Part shown: positions 17,792-26,830 of the stretch, piece by piece
Numbering within the stretch: position 1 is the first letter of the stretch
Layout: each line of letters opens with the position of its first letter
Assembly: GCF_026619435.1 (NCBI RefSeq)
Contig: NZ_JAOVZQ010000001.1
Coordinates: 1,371,501 to 1,435,500 of the forward strand
Direction of reading: 5' to 3'
Origin: Hoeflea ulvae
Lineage (GTDB): Bacteria; Pseudomonadota; Alphaproteobacteria; Rhizobiales; Rhizobiaceae
DNA: 64,000 nt
Notes under the pieces: generated by a model
What the model was told of the DNA's origin: nothing
Seen by the model: the letters and a program-made list of their open reading frames with translations, nothing else
Databases searched by the model: none
Made by a program: the position numbers and the translations under genes

Positions 17792-19822
17792 TCAGTCCTT
17801 CGATAGGAAATCGTCGACCGTCAGACCGCGGCGGCCGGCCTCCAGATAGTCGTCGGTGGTGCGGGTGCGGCGCTGATGCGCAATGGCAAACGGATCGGCC
17901 CCGTCCCGCGACAGGGCCTCGAGCCGGCAGCTCTCGCACATGTGGATCAGGGAGCGGCGTTCGTCGCTGTCAAACATCCAGTTGCCCTCCAGGCGTCGCT
18001 CCACCGCGCGCAGCATGCCACCGGCGGCAAAGGCCTTTCCGCACGACGTGCAGCAGGCGGGTTCATCCTTGTGCAGCGTCACCGGTTGCATGACGCTGGC
18101 TGCGAGGTTGAAGCGCGGCGAAAGTGTGATGGCTGTTTCCGGGCAGGTCGCCTCACAGATTCCGCATTGCACGCAGGCCGATTCGACAAAGCGCAATTCC
18201 GGCGTGTCCGGCGTGTCACGCAGCGCATCGGCCGGACAGCACGACACGCAGGCCATGCACAGCGTGCAGGCGGCGGTGTCCACATGAACGGTTCCATAGG
18301 GCGCATTGGCAGCCAGCGGCACAATGGTCGATACGGGCTTGCCGGCATCGGCAAGAACCAGCAGCGCCGCGCGGGCCACTTCGCGCTTGCCGCCCAGCGG
18401 AACCGGCGCAGCGCGGGAGATTTCCGGCAGCTCGGGCAGCGTGTAGAGTGCGCTCTCAACCTGATCGGGATCGGATTCAAGCAGCGTCACGATCCGTCCG
18501 GTCTTGTGTCCGAAACCGCAAAGCAGCGCCTCGGTCAGCGCGGCCTCCTCTGCCACCGCACCGAACTCATCGGCCTTGTGCGGATCGCCGAGCACGACGA
18601 TCTGGCGAAATCCGGCGGCGAGCGCCGCGCTCATCAGGTCATGGCCGACGCCGCTTGTCGCATGCATTTCCAGCGGGATCACCCGCGCCGGCAGGCCGCG
18701 GCCAAACCGTGCCATGGCTCCGATCAGCGGCGAGCCATGACCGGCGTCATGCAGCAGCAGCACCGGCGCCTTTCCGCCGGCGGCAAGATAGGTGCGCGCA
18801 AGCATCTGCACGCGGGAGATCTGGTCGGTCCGCGGCGGATAGGCATAGGCCACCGCGCCAGTCGGGCATTGGGCGGCACAATTTCCACAGCCGCCGCAAA
18901 TGCCCGGATCGACGACGATGATGTCGTCATGTCCGGTGATCGCGCCGGCCGGACATTGATCGATACATTTCGTGCAGCCGGTCTTGCGCGAGCGCTCATG
19001 GGCGCAGATCGAGGCGTCATAGGTGACATAAAGCGGTTTTTCGAAACTGCCGGAATAATCGGCTGCCTCGAGCACTGCTTCCAGCACCGCCACCGGATTG
19101 CCGGGGTCAGCGCGGAAATAGCCGTCGCGGCCATGCGACCGGGTGAAAAGGGCGGTGTCGCCGGACATGTCGAAGATGACGCTGCAGCTGGTTCTTGCCC
19201 CGTCGCGCGCCATGGCGAATTCCGGCCGCGCCCTTGAAGACGGCAACAGCGCCGCATAGCCGTCGACAACCAGTTCGAAAGCGCCCAGCGATCCGGCGGC
19301 TGTGCTGACGCGGCCGGCAAAGACCGGAAACTGCAATTCCGACGGCAGCACAAGGTCATCGTTCCGGGTCAGAAGCAGCGTCACCGACAATGTCCGATTG
19401 AGCCGCTCGGCCGTATCAAATGCCGCCTGTCCGCTGCCGATCACCAGGCAAAGTCCGTCACTTTCAATCGCCCTCAGGCGCGCCGGCGTGACCGGCAGTT
19501 TTGCCGCCGCCAGCAGCGCTGCCATCTTCGGCGCGGTCGATGCGGTGTCGGCGGTCCATCCGGCCATCTCGCGAATATTGACGAAAGACAGCGCCTGATG
19601 GCCGGCCTCCGCGGCGATTTCCTCGAACAATGGACGTTCCTGGGTGCAGGAAATGCAGATCGGATCTTCGCTCGCCAGTGCAGCCTCGATCACGTTGATT
19701 TCGCTGCGGCACAGGTGATGATGCGCCGAGACATGTGCATGGCTGCCACCCAGTTTTTCCGGGTTCAGAACCATGGTTTTTTCGCAGTCGCATACAAAAA
19801 GACGGGTTGCATCTAAAACCAT
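17792..19822 (-). CDS. Large 4Fe-4S ferredoxin-domain protein of the fdh region
   Basis: The 676-aa product has an N-terminal half with a Cys-rich start (LFVCDCEKTM; ICISCTQERPLFEE) and a central nucleotide-binding-like region (SDGLCLVIGSGQAAFDTAERL). Several ferredoxin motifs follow: GCTKCIDQCPAG, CGGCGNCAAQCPTGAVAY, CTLCMACVSCCPADAL and CVQCGICEATCPETAI. A C-terminal zinc-ribbon-like part has CCTSCGKAF and CESC. This multi-cluster architecture recurs in fdh clusters near DUF3305/DUF3306. It could carry electrons for cofactor assembly or act as an FDH redox partner; neither is shown by sequence. It is divergent from DUF3305. Confidence 0.85.
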   Translation of the reverse strand: MVLDATRLFVCDCEKTMVLNPEKLGGSHAHVSAHHHLCRSEINVIEAALASEDPICISCTQERPLFEEIAAEAGHQALSFVNIREMAGWTADTASTAPKMAALLAAAKLPVTPARLRAIESDGLCLVIGSGQAAFDTAERLNRTLSVTLLLTRNDDLVLPSELQFPVFAGRVSTAAGSLGAFELVVDGYAALLPSSRARPEFAMARDGARTSCSVIFDMSGDTALFTRSHGRDGYFRADPGNPVAVLEAVLEAADYSGSFEKPLYVTYDASICAHERSRKTGCTKCIDQCPAGAITGHDDIIVVDPGICGGCGNCAAQCPTGAVAYAYPPRTDQISRVQMLARTYLAAGGKAPVLLLHDAGHGSPLIGAMARFGRGLPARVIPLEMHATSGVGHDLMSAALAAGFRQIVVLGDPHKADEFGAVAEEAALTEALLCGFGHKTGRIVTLLESDPDQVESALYTLPELPEISRAAPVPLGGKREVARAALLVLADAGKPVSTIVPLAANAPYGTVHVDTAACTLCMACVSCCPADALRDTPDTPELRFVESACVQCGICEATCPETAITLSPRFNLAASVMQPVTLHKDEPACCTSCGKAFAAGGMLRAVERRLEGNWMFDSDERRSLIHMCESCRLEALSRDGADPFAIAHQRRTRTTDDYLEAGRRGLTVDDFLSKD

Positions 19823-19914
19823 TGGACCACCCTTGTTGTTTCCCCAAACACCTTATACTTTCAACGACAAGAGACAACCGTGATTGCCTCAACACCGTGG
19901 AGGGACTGACCGGC

Positions 19915-20460
19915 GTGTCGCGGGAATTGACCATAATGCTCGGGGTGATTGCGGAAAAGCGGCAATCAGTTTCGCGGTGGGCCAAGGACTACTGGATGCC
20001 CGTCGGTGTGATGCTGGCGCCGGCAGAGCTCAATCCCGGCGACGTTCTGGTCAGTGACGACCGCATGACCCGCTATTATATGGGTCGGGTCGATCTCACC
20101 TGTTTTGCCGCCGACACCGAAGCCTATGTCGAAAACTTCAACAGCGGCACCCCGGCGCTCTATGTGGTGCTGCGGCGCGACAGCGAAAACCTGCATCCGC
20201 TTGACTGGTATGTCCAGAGCGTCACGGCATCGCCGCACGCAGCACAAGACTACGAAGTCGGCAGCGAAGACATTGTCGAGCGCTTGCCGATGCCGCCGGA
20301 GATTTCCGAGGCCATTCTCGAGTTCCTGGATGCCTACCACGTCGAGACACCCTTCATAAAACGGCGGCGCGACAAGCTTGATCTCGAAGAACAGAAATTC
20401 GGCAAGCATCCGATTTTCCTGTCCCGCAAGCGCTCAGATAACGGGGATCTCGATGGCTGA
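19915..20460 (+). CDS. DUF3305 domain protein
   Basis: The 181-aa product matches DUF3305: GVIAEKRQSVSRWAKDYWMPVGVML at the start, YVVLRRDSEN and ENLHPLDWYVQSVTASPHAAQDY. The GTG at 19915 with GGAGGG about 11 bases upstream fits the family length; an ATG at 19948 is also possible. The family sits beside formate dehydrogenase genes and is always close to DUF3306. The gene ends overlapping the DUF3306 start. Function is unknown. Confidence 0.82.
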   Translation: MSRELTIMLGVIAEKRQSVSRWAKDYWMPVGVMLAPAELNPGDVLVSDDRMTRYYMGRVDLTCFAADTEAYVENFNSGTPALYVVLRRDSENLHPLDWYVQSVTASPHAAQDYEVGSEDIVERLPMPPEISEAILEFLDAYHVETPFIKRRRDKLDLEEQKFGKHPIFLSRKRSDNGDLDG

Positions 20461-21169
20461 AGACAAGGACGGTTTTCTGTCGCGCTGGTCCAGGCGCAAG
20501 CAGGCGCATGAGGCCAATCCCGAGAGTGACCTGGATTCGCCCGAGGTGCTCGATGCCACAGACGCCAATGGTCCGCTGGCTGAAGAGCTTGAAGCGGAAG
20601 AGGCACGTCTGCTTGTCGAAATCGAGGAAGCGGAAGCCAATCGCCTCGTCGCCGAAGCGGTGGATCTGGAAGAGATCGAGCCTGGGTTTGATTTCTCGAT
20701 CTTTCTCAAGCGCGGCGTGCCCGGCCAGTTGCGCAAGAAGGCCTTGCAGAAATTCTTCAATTCCAATCCGGTTCTGGCCAATCTCGACGGGTTGAACGAC
20801 TATGACGAGGATTACAACAACCCGCTGCACATGGTCTACAAATCTTCATGGGACGTGACCCGCGGGTTTCTCACTGAAGCCGAGAAGCTGTTGCAGCAGG
20901 CCACGGGACGGCTGACCGAGGATGAACCGCTCGATGAGGAGCCGGAAGAGCTGGCTGAAGACGACGCGGAACTGACGGACGATGCAGCGGAGCTGGAGGA
21001 TGATGCCTCGGAATTGACAGCGGAAGACAGCGAAATGCCGGATGACGATCAGCCTGGCTCGACGGATGAAGCCGAGATTGCCAGCAATGCGGCAGATGTG
21101 GATGACACACCGGATCAGGAGCCGCCGCAACAAAAGCGGGTCTCGATCCGGCAACGGATGAACGGGTGA
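20453..21169 (+). CDS. DUF3306 domain protein with acidic C-terminal tail
   Basis: The 238-aa product starts MAEDKDGFLSRWSRRKQ, the DUF3306 hallmark. A central conserved block (GQLRKKALQKFFNSNPVLANLDGLNDYDEDY) precedes a strongly acidic C-terminal ~90 residues made of short E/D-rich near-repeats (AELTDDAAELEDDASELTAED) and a basic end (RVSIRQRMNG). It overlaps DUF3305 by 8 bp, so the pair is translationally coupled. The family is linked to fdh assembly only by genomic context. Confidence 0.82.
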   Translation: MAEDKDGFLSRWSRRKQAHEANPESDLDSPEVLDATDANGPLAEELEAEEARLLVEIEEAEANRLVAEAVDLEEIEPGFDFSIFLKRGVPGQLRKKALQKFFNSNPVLANLDGLNDYDEDYNNPLHMVYKSSWDVTRGFLTEAEKLLQQATGRLTEDEPLDEEPEELAEDDAELTDDAAELEDDASELTAEDSEMPDDDQPGSTDEAEIASNAADVDDTPDQEPPQQKRVSIRQRMNG

Positions 21170-21177
21170 AGCTCGTG

Positions 21178-21453
21178 TCAGACCGACGGATCAGCCAGAT
21201 GATTGCGCAGCATCTCTGTATAGGCGGCGGCCATTTCGGTGACGAAGGCCTCGTGTTCGGCCACGTCCATCACATTCTTGGCGACAAAGGCATTGTAGCG
21301 CGCCGCGCCATAGAGAAACGCCATGTGGATGTCGGTGGCGGGAATCTTGGAATTGGCCGCATTGGCAACCCGGATGAACCCGGCCAGTCTGACAAATTTC
21401 TCCGTCTCGGAGCTTTTGTCGGTGCGTGCCGTGCCGTTTTCGGTGCCGTTCAT
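21178..21453 (-). CDS. DUF5076 family small protein
   Basis: A 91-aa protein on the minus strand with FVRLAGFIRVANAAN, HMAFLYGAARYNAFVAKNV and EMAAAYTEMLRNHLADP, matching DUF5076 as I recall it. It is helical and soluble, with no signal peptide. It lies tail-to-tail with DUF3306 (8 bp between stops) and its 5' end approaches the divergent mrp start. Function is unknown. Confidence 0.65.
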   Translation of the reverse strand: MNGTENGTARTDKSSETEKFVRLAGFIRVANAANSKIPATDIHMAFLYGAARYNAFVAKNVMDVAEHEAFVTEMAAAYTEMLRNHLADPSV

Positions 21454-21542
21454 GCCGGGATTTCCTCGTTACTCGATTTCTGTCGACGCGCAGTTGCCGA
21501 AACCATGACGAACACTGCGGCAACCGGGATGCACTATCGACC

Positions 21543-22718
21543 ATGGGGTTTGCTGTGACAATCGCCACTGCCCAGATTCTGGATCAGCTCAAGCGGGTCA
21601 AGGGGCCCGAGCTGATCGGCAATATTGTTGATCTTGGCCTGGTGTCCGGAATTGTCATCGAGGGTGATCAGCTCAGCTTTTCCATCACTGTGCCCGCGAG
21701 GCTCGCCGATCAACTCGAACCATTGCGCGCCGCGGCCGAAAAGGCCGCTCTGGCATCGCCCGGCGTTGCCGGGGCGCAGGTGACGCTCAAAGTGGACGAT
21801 ACTGAAGAAACCGCGAGCCCGCCGCCACAGCCGGTCCGCTCCGCGCCATCGGTGTCCCAATCCGAGGCCATTCCTCCGCCGATGCAGAAACGCGCTCCGC
21901 CACCCACGCCAGCGCCGGGAGCCAAGGCGCCTGTGCCCGGGATCGGCGCCATTATCGCGGTCGCCTCGGGCAAGGGCGGTGTCGGCAAGTCCACCACCTC
22001 GGTCAATATCGCGCTGGCGCTCCAGGCCAGCGGCTTGCGGGTCGGTGTCCTTGATGCCGATATCTACGGACCCTCGATGCCGCGCCTGCTTGGCCTGTCC
22101 GGGCGGACGCAGAGCGGGGAAAACCGCGTTCTGATCCCGTTCGAGGCTTTCGGCCTCAAGGTGATGTCGATGGGCTTCATTGTCGAGGAGGACACGGCCA
22201 CGGCGTGGCGCGGGCCGATGGTGATGCAGGCGCTGACGCAGATGCTGCGCGAAGTCGCCTGGGGCGAGCTGGATGTGCTTATTGTCGACATGCCGCCGGG
22301 TACCGGTGACGCACAACTGACCCTGGCGCAGAATGCTCCGCTGGCCGGCGCGGTGATCGTGTCGACGCCGCAGGATCTGGCACTGATCGATGCCCGCAAG
22401 GGACTGAAGATGTTCCGCAAGGTCGATGTGCCGATTTTGGGCATTGTCGAAAACATGAGCTATTTCCAGTGCCCTGATTGTGGCGGTCGGCAGTCCGTCT
22501 TCGGCCATGGCGGCGCCCGTGCAGAAGCCGAGCGCATCGGCGCTCCGTTTCTGGGCGAAGTGCCCTTGGTCATGGCGATCCGCGCGACTTCGGACGGCGG
22601 CACCCCGATCGTGGTCTCGGATCCCGACAGCGAGCAGGCGCGCATCTACAGGGACATTGCCAGCGCGATGTGGACCCGGCTGACCGAGGAACGCATCTTG
22701 GCGGGGGGTCAGGGATAG
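21543..22718 (+). CDS. Mrp/NBP35-type P-loop ATPase (iron-sulfur cluster carrier)
   Basis: The 391-aa product has an N-terminal MIP18/DUF59 domain (residues 5-80, QLKRVKGPELIGNIVDLGLV), a Pro-rich linker and a deviant Walker A P-loop (ASGKGGVGKSTTSVNIALAL), then DMPPGTGDAQLT and a CPDCGG cluster-binding pair. Mrp/ApbC proteins bind and deliver 4Fe-4S clusters. Here it sits between accessory fdh genes and tupB (3 bp gap), so it probably serves the Fe-S-rich dehydrogenase. The start is uncertain: ATG at 21543 or GTG at 21555, neither with a strong ribosome site. Confidence 0.88.
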   Translation: MGFAVTIATAQILDQLKRVKGPELIGNIVDLGLVSGIVIEGDQLSFSITVPARLADQLEPLRAAAEKAALASPGVAGAQVTLKVDDTEETASPPPQPVRSAPSVSQSEAIPPPMQKRAPPPTPAPGAKAPVPGIGAIIAVASGKGGVGKSTTSVNIALALQASGLRVGVLDADIYGPSMPRLLGLSGRTQSGENRVLIPFEAFGLKVMSMGFIVEEDTATAWRGPMVMQALTQMLREVAWGELDVLIVDMPPGTGDAQLTLAQNAPLAGAVIVSTPQDLALIDARKGLKMFRKVDVPILGIVENMSYFQCPDCGGRQSVFGHGGARAEAERIGAPFLGEVPLVMAIRATSDGGTPIVVSDPDSEQARIYRDIASAMWTRLTEERILAGGQG

Positions 22719-22721
22719 GCC

Positions 22722-23429
22722 ATGCAGGACTTCGCGGGTGCATTCGGGCTGGCTTTCCGGTTGATCGCGTCGGGCGATGCGGATCTGTTTGAAATCGTCG
22801 GGCTTTCGATGCGCGTCAGCCTGACGGCGTTGCTGCTCTCCTGCCTGGTCGGGTTTCCGATCGGGGCTCTGCTGGTGGTGCGCAAGTTCTTCGGTCGCGG
22901 CATCGTCATTGCGCTGGTCAATTCGATGATGGGCTTTCCCCCGGTGGTGATCGGATTGCTGGTCTATCTGGCTTTGTCACGGGCCGGACCGATGGGCTCG
23001 TTCGGGCTGCTTTACAGCCCGGCAGCGATGATCATTGCGCAGACGCTGCTGATTGCGCCGATTGTTGCGGCCTTGTCGCGGCAGGTGCTTGAAGCCCTGC
23101 AGGCAGAATATGACGAGCAATTTCGCTCGCTCGGGATCTCGCGCGGACGCGCCGTGCTGGCGCTGATCGTTGACGGCCGCTACGGCCTGGTGACGGTGGC
23201 GCTGGCCGGTTTTGGTCGGGCGGTAGCCGAGGTCGGCGCGGTGATGATCGTCGGAGGCAATATTGACCATCTGACCCGGGTGATGACCACGGCGATTGCC
23301 CTTGAAACCTCCAAGGGCGACCTTGGCATGGCACTGGCGCTGGGGATCATCCTGATGAGCATCGCCATTTCGGTCAATCTCGGCGCCGGCGCGCTGAGGT
23401 CGATGGCGGAAAGGCAGGCCTATGCCTGA
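22722..23429 (+). CDS. tupB: Tungstate ABC transporter permease TupB
   Basis: The 235-aa inner membrane permease has about five helices. The cytoplasmic coupling loop reads LEALQAEYDEQFRSLGISRG, and the following GFGRAVAEVGAVMIVGGNIDHLTRVMTTAI is characteristic of TupB/ModB-type permeases of oxyanion transporters. It starts 3 bp after mrp and overlaps tupC by 8 bp. Family assignment to tungstate rather than molybdate rests on the partner binding protein. Confidence 0.88.
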   Translation: MQDFAGAFGLAFRLIASGDADLFEIVGLSMRVSLTALLLSCLVGFPIGALLVVRKFFGRGIVIALVNSMMGFPPVVIGLLVYLALSRAGPMGSFGLLYSPAAMIIAQTLLIAPIVAALSRQVLEALQAEYDEQFRSLGISRGRAVLALIVDGRYGLVTVALAGFGRAVAEVGAVMIVGGNIDHLTRVMTTAIALETSKGDLGMALALGIILMSIAISVNLGAGALRSMAERQAYA

Positions 23430-24207
23430 TCTTGTTCCGGTGACGCCCCCATCATCCTCCGCCGCTGGCACGCAGACGACGCGCGACCGGATCATGCCCG
23501 GCGCGCTCAGGATCGACGGCCTGTCGCTGAAGATCGCCGGAAAAACACTGGTCAATATCGGCAGGCTCACGCTTGATCCCCGATCCGTCACCGTCATCAT
23601 GGGACCCAACGGAGCCGGCAAGAGCCTGCTGCTGCGGCTGGTTCACGGGCTGATTGCGCCGACACAGGGCTGGATCAGCTGGGGCGAGGTGGCCTGTGGT
23701 GAAGCAACCCGGTCGACCCAGGCGATGGTGTTTCAGAAACCGGTGCTGCTGCGCCGCTCGGTGGCCGCCAATATCGATTTCGTGCTGCGGCTGCGCGCCG
23801 GAACATCTGCTCAGCGCAAGGCGCGCTGCGAAGAACTGCTGACCCGCGTTGGCCTGTTGGGACAGGCGGACCAGCCGGCGCGGCTTCTCTCAGGTGGCGA
23901 GCAGCAGCGGCTGGCGCTGGCGCGCGCGCTGGCGACTCGGCCAAAGGTGCTTTTGCTTGACGAGGCGACGGCCAGTCTCGACCCGGCTTCGGTCCAGATG
24001 ATTGAGCAGATCGTGCTGGCAAGCAGCACCGATGAGACAAAGGTGATCTTCGTCACCCATGATATCGGCCAGGCGCGTCGCCTGGCCGATGACGTCGCGT
24101 TTCTGCATCACGGAGAACTGGTCGAACACCGGCCGGCAGAAGCGTTTTTTGTGCAGCCTTCATCCGAAGCTGCAAAGGCCTATTTGGCGGGCCGGATTGT
24201 TCTTTGA
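23422..24207 (+). CDS. tupC: Tungstate ABC transporter ATP-binding protein TupC
   Basis: The 261-aa ATPase has Walker A MGPNGAGKSLLLRLVHGL, signature LSGGEQQRLALARAL, Walker B VLLLDEATASLDP and switch His in FVTHD. The N-terminal ~25 residues form a Pro/Ser-rich extension before the domain, so a later start is possible. It overlaps tupB by 8 bp and is followed by the binding protein gene 32 bp on, giving a tupBCA order. Confidence 0.88.
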   Translation: MPDLVPVTPPSSSAAGTQTTRDRIMPGALRIDGLSLKIAGKTLVNIGRLTLDPRSVTVIMGPNGAGKSLLLRLVHGLIAPTQGWISWGEVACGEATRSTQAMVFQKPVLLRRSVAANIDFVLRLRAGTSAQRKARCEELLTRVGLLGQADQPARLLSGGEQQRLALARALATRPKVLLLDEATASLDPASVQMIEQIVLASSTDETKVIFVTHDIGQARRLADDVAFLHHGELVEHRPAEAFFVQPSSEAAKAYLAGRIVL

Positions 24208-24239
24208 CGAAAAAATTGAACCAACCGAGGAGAAACAAG

Positions 24240-25058
24240 ATGACATCAAGAACCACCCTGTTCGGAGCCGCGCTGCTCTCCGTTCTGGCGACGGCGGCTT
24301 CTGCCGAAGACCCGTCGATCCTGGTTCAGTCGACGACATCGACACAGAATTCGGGTTTTTACGATTATATCCTGCCGATCTACAAGGAAGAGACCGGCGT
24401 GACGGTCAATGTGGTGGCTGTCGGCACAGGCCAGGCCATCAAGAATGCGCAGAATTGCGATGCCGATGTGCTTCTGGTCCACGCCAAATCGGCGGAAGAG
24501 AAATTCGTTGCCGACGGGTTTGGCGTGGCGCGCTCCGATCTGATGTACAATGATTTCGTCATCGTCGGCTCGTCGGCAGATCCGGCAGGAATTGCCGGCG
24601 GCAATGATGCGGTTTCAGCCTTCAAGACCATTGCCGAAAAACAGGCCCTGTTTGCCTCGCGCGGCGATGATTCCGGCACCAACAAGGCTGAACTCAAGCT
24701 TTGGAACCAGGCCGGCGTCGATATCACATCGGTTTCGGGCGACTGGTATCGCGCCACCGGGTCCGGCATGGGCGCGACCCTGAATGCGAGTGTCGGCATG
24801 GGCGCCTACACGATGTCTGATCGGGCAACCTGGATCAGCTTCGGCAACAAGGGTGATTACCAGATCGTGGTCGAAGGCGACCCGGTGCTGTTCAATCAAT
24901 ATGGCATTATTCTGGTCAATCCGGACAAGTGCCCGAGCGTCAAGGCCGAGCTGGGCCAGCAGTTCATCGACTGGATGATTTCGGCGCATGGTCAGGAATT
25001 GATTGCCGGCAACACGCTGGACGGAAAACAACTGTTCTTCCCCAACGCCAAGCCCTGA
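24240..25058 (+). CDS. tupA: Tungstate-binding periplasmic protein TupA
   Basis: The 272-aa product has a signal peptide (cleavage near LATAASA) and the TupA signature: VQSTTSTQNSGFYDYILPIY, then VGTGQAIKNAQNCDADVLLVHA. TupA proteins bind tungstate with very high selectivity over molybdate. GAGGAG lies ahead of the ATG at 24240; the frame extends to 24204 with no leader. The gene ends one base before the convergent moeA stop. Position inside the fdh/cofactor region points to tungsten supply for FdhA. Confidence 0.9.
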   Translation: MTSRTTLFGAALLSVLATAASAEDPSILVQSTTSTQNSGFYDYILPIYKEETGVTVNVVAVGTGQAIKNAQNCDADVLLVHAKSAEEKFVADGFGVARSDLMYNDFVIVGSSADPAGIAGGNDAVSAFKTIAEKQALFASRGDDSGTNKAELKLWNQAGVDITSVSGDWYRATGSGMGATLNASVGMGAYTMSDRATWISFGNKGDYQIVVEGDPVLFNQYGIILVNPDKCPSVKAELGQQFIDWMISAHGQELIAGNTLDGKQLFFPNAKP

Positions 25059-26315
25059 TCAGCTGTCAATTCCAAACTCTGAAAAGGGCAGGAATGACAC
25101 CATTTCGCCTCGGGCCACAGAGGTCACACTCTCGGTGATCTCGATCAGGCCGGTGGCCTGACGCAGACCGGAGATCAGGCCGGAGCCGTCGCGTGTGAAT
25201 TTATGCGCGACGGGCCGCCCGTCCGGTCCCGGTTCAAGCCAGCCGCGCCAGAATTCGCGGCGGCCGGGTTTCTTGGTCGGCACATCGAAGCCCGCTGCCA
25301 CGGGGAAGCGGATTGGTTCGCGGTAGCTGCCACCGCCGAGCACGGTCAGCGCCGGACGGACATAAAGCAGGAAACAGACAAAGGCCGCGACCGGATTGCC
25401 CGGCAGGCCGAGAAAGACGCAATCGCCGATTTGTCCAAAGCTCATCGGCCGCCCCGGCTTGACTGCGATCTGCCAGAGATGGCGGATGCCCAAAGTATCG
25501 ATGGCATTGATGATATGGTCTTCGTCGCCGCGCGAGGCGCCGCCACTGGTCAGGATGACATCATGGGTCTTGGCTGTTTCGGCCAGCGTGGCCTCAATCA
25601 GCGCGGCGTCATCGGGCAGGATGCCGAGATCGGTGATCTCGCAGGGCAGGGTGTCAAGCAGCGCATGCAGCATCGAACGGTTGGAATCATAGACCTGTCC
25701 CTGGGCAATCTCGGCGCCGGGTTCGAGCAATTCATCGCCATTCGACAGGATCGCCACCCGGATGGGCGCCCGCACTTTTACCCGCGGCAAGCCGAACGAG
25801 GCGAGTGCCGCCATATCCTGCGGCCGGAGCCGCGACCTGCTTTGAAGCACAGCGCTGCCCGCGGCGACATCTTCACCGGCACGGCGGGCATTGGCGCCGC
25901 GCTTGAGTGTCAGCGGAACAGTAACCTGATCGCCCTCGACGGTGCAGTCTTCCTGCATGGCCACCGTATCAGCCCCTTCGGGCATCGCGGCCCCGGTGAA
26001 AATCCGCGCGGCCTGGCCCGGTTCCAGCCGGTGGTTGGCGAGATCTCCGGCGGCAATGCGGGTGACCACAGGCATCGGGCCGGTGACAGGGGCGGCAAAG
26101 GCATAGCCATCGACGGCGGAATTGTCATGCAGGGGCACATTGCGCGGGGCGATGATGTCGGAGGCAAGCCAACGGCCCGAGGTCTGGACCAGTGGCAGTT
26201 CCTCGACGCCGGTTACCGCCGACAGCCGGCCGGTCAGGATCGTCAGGCATTCCTCATGGCTGAGCCGGTCCTTGTCGGTGAGAAAGCAGTCGTTGAGTAG
26301 CTTGCGTGACGTCAT
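25059..26315 (-). CDS. moeA: Molybdopterin molybdotransferase MoeA
   Basis: The 418-aa enzyme inserts molybdate (or tungstate) into adenylylated molybdopterin. Family features include VPLHDNSAVDGYAFA, FTGAAMPEGADTVAMQED, ILSNGDELLEPG, TSGGASRGDEDHI and GLPGNPVAAFVCF. The ATG at 26315 overlaps the mobB stop by 4 bp, which supports it over an upstream start. It is the last gene of the minus-strand operon fdhD-mobA-mobB-moeA, all overlapping. Confidence 0.95.
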   Translation of the reverse strand: MTSRKLLNDCFLTDKDRLSHEECLTILTGRLSAVTGVEELPLVQTSGRWLASDIIAPRNVPLHDNSAVDGYAFAAPVTGPMPVVTRIAAGDLANHRLEPGQAARIFTGAAMPEGADTVAMQEDCTVEGDQVTVPLTLKRGANARRAGEDVAAGSAVLQSRSRLRPQDMAALASFGLPRVKVRAPIRVAILSNGDELLEPGAEIAQGQVYDSNRSMLHALLDTLPCEITDLGILPDDAALIEATLAETAKTHDVILTSGGASRGDEDHIINAIDTLGIRHLWQIAVKPGRPMSFGQIGDCVFLGLPGNPVAAFVCFLLYVRPALTVLGGGSYREPIRFPVAAGFDVPTKKPGRREFWRGWLEPGPDGRPVAHKFTRDGSGLISGLRQATGLIEITESVTSVARGEMVSFLPFSEFGIDS

Positions 26316-26830
26316 GCGGCAGTCTCTCCCAATCCGGTCTTGCGCGCGATCATATCGGCGATGCCGCTGATGTCGTCCAGCGCAAAGACGGGGACATGTG
26401 CGTCGGTAATGGCATGATCGGCGGCAATGGCGCAAATGCCGGCGTCGGCACCCGCCAGCGGTTCGCTGTCCGATGCGGCAAGCCGGCGCGCCTCGATCTT
26501 CGGGTGGCTCTCGCGCTTGTAGCCTTCGATCAGCACCAGATCACAGGGTGACAGCCTGGCCAGCATGTCCTTGAGCGACGGCTCATCGGCCTCGCCGAGT
26601 TCATGCATGATCGCCCAGCGGCGGCCCGAAACAATCGCCACCTCTCCAGCGCCTGCCTGACGATGGCGATAACTGTCGGTGCCTTGATGATCGACATCAA
26701 ACAGATGATGCGCATGTTTGAGCGTGGCAACGCGAAAGCCGCGGCGGGTGAATTCCTCCACCAGCAGGCAGGTCAGCGTGGTCTTACCGGAATTCTTCCA
26801 TCCGGTGATGCCGAAGACGCGCTGGGTCAT
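26312..26830 (-). CDS. mobB: Molybdopterin-guanine dinucleotide biosynthesis adaptor MobB
   Basis: The 172-aa GTP-binding protein has a P-loop GWKNSGKTTL near the start, ATLKHAHHLFDVDHQGTDS and DLVLIEGYKRESHPKIE, all hallmarks of MobB. It assists MobA in attaching GMP to the metal cofactor that FdhA uses. It overlaps mobA and moeA by 4 bp each. Confidence 0.94.
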   Translation of the reverse strand: MTQRVFGITGWKNSGKTTLTCLLVEEFTRRGFRVATLKHAHHLFDVDHQGTDSYRHRQAGAGEVAIVSGRRWAIMHELGEADEPSLKDMLARLSPCDLVLIEGYKRESHPKIEARRLAASDSEPLAGADAGICAIAADHAITDAHVPVFALDDISGIADMIARKTGLGETAA

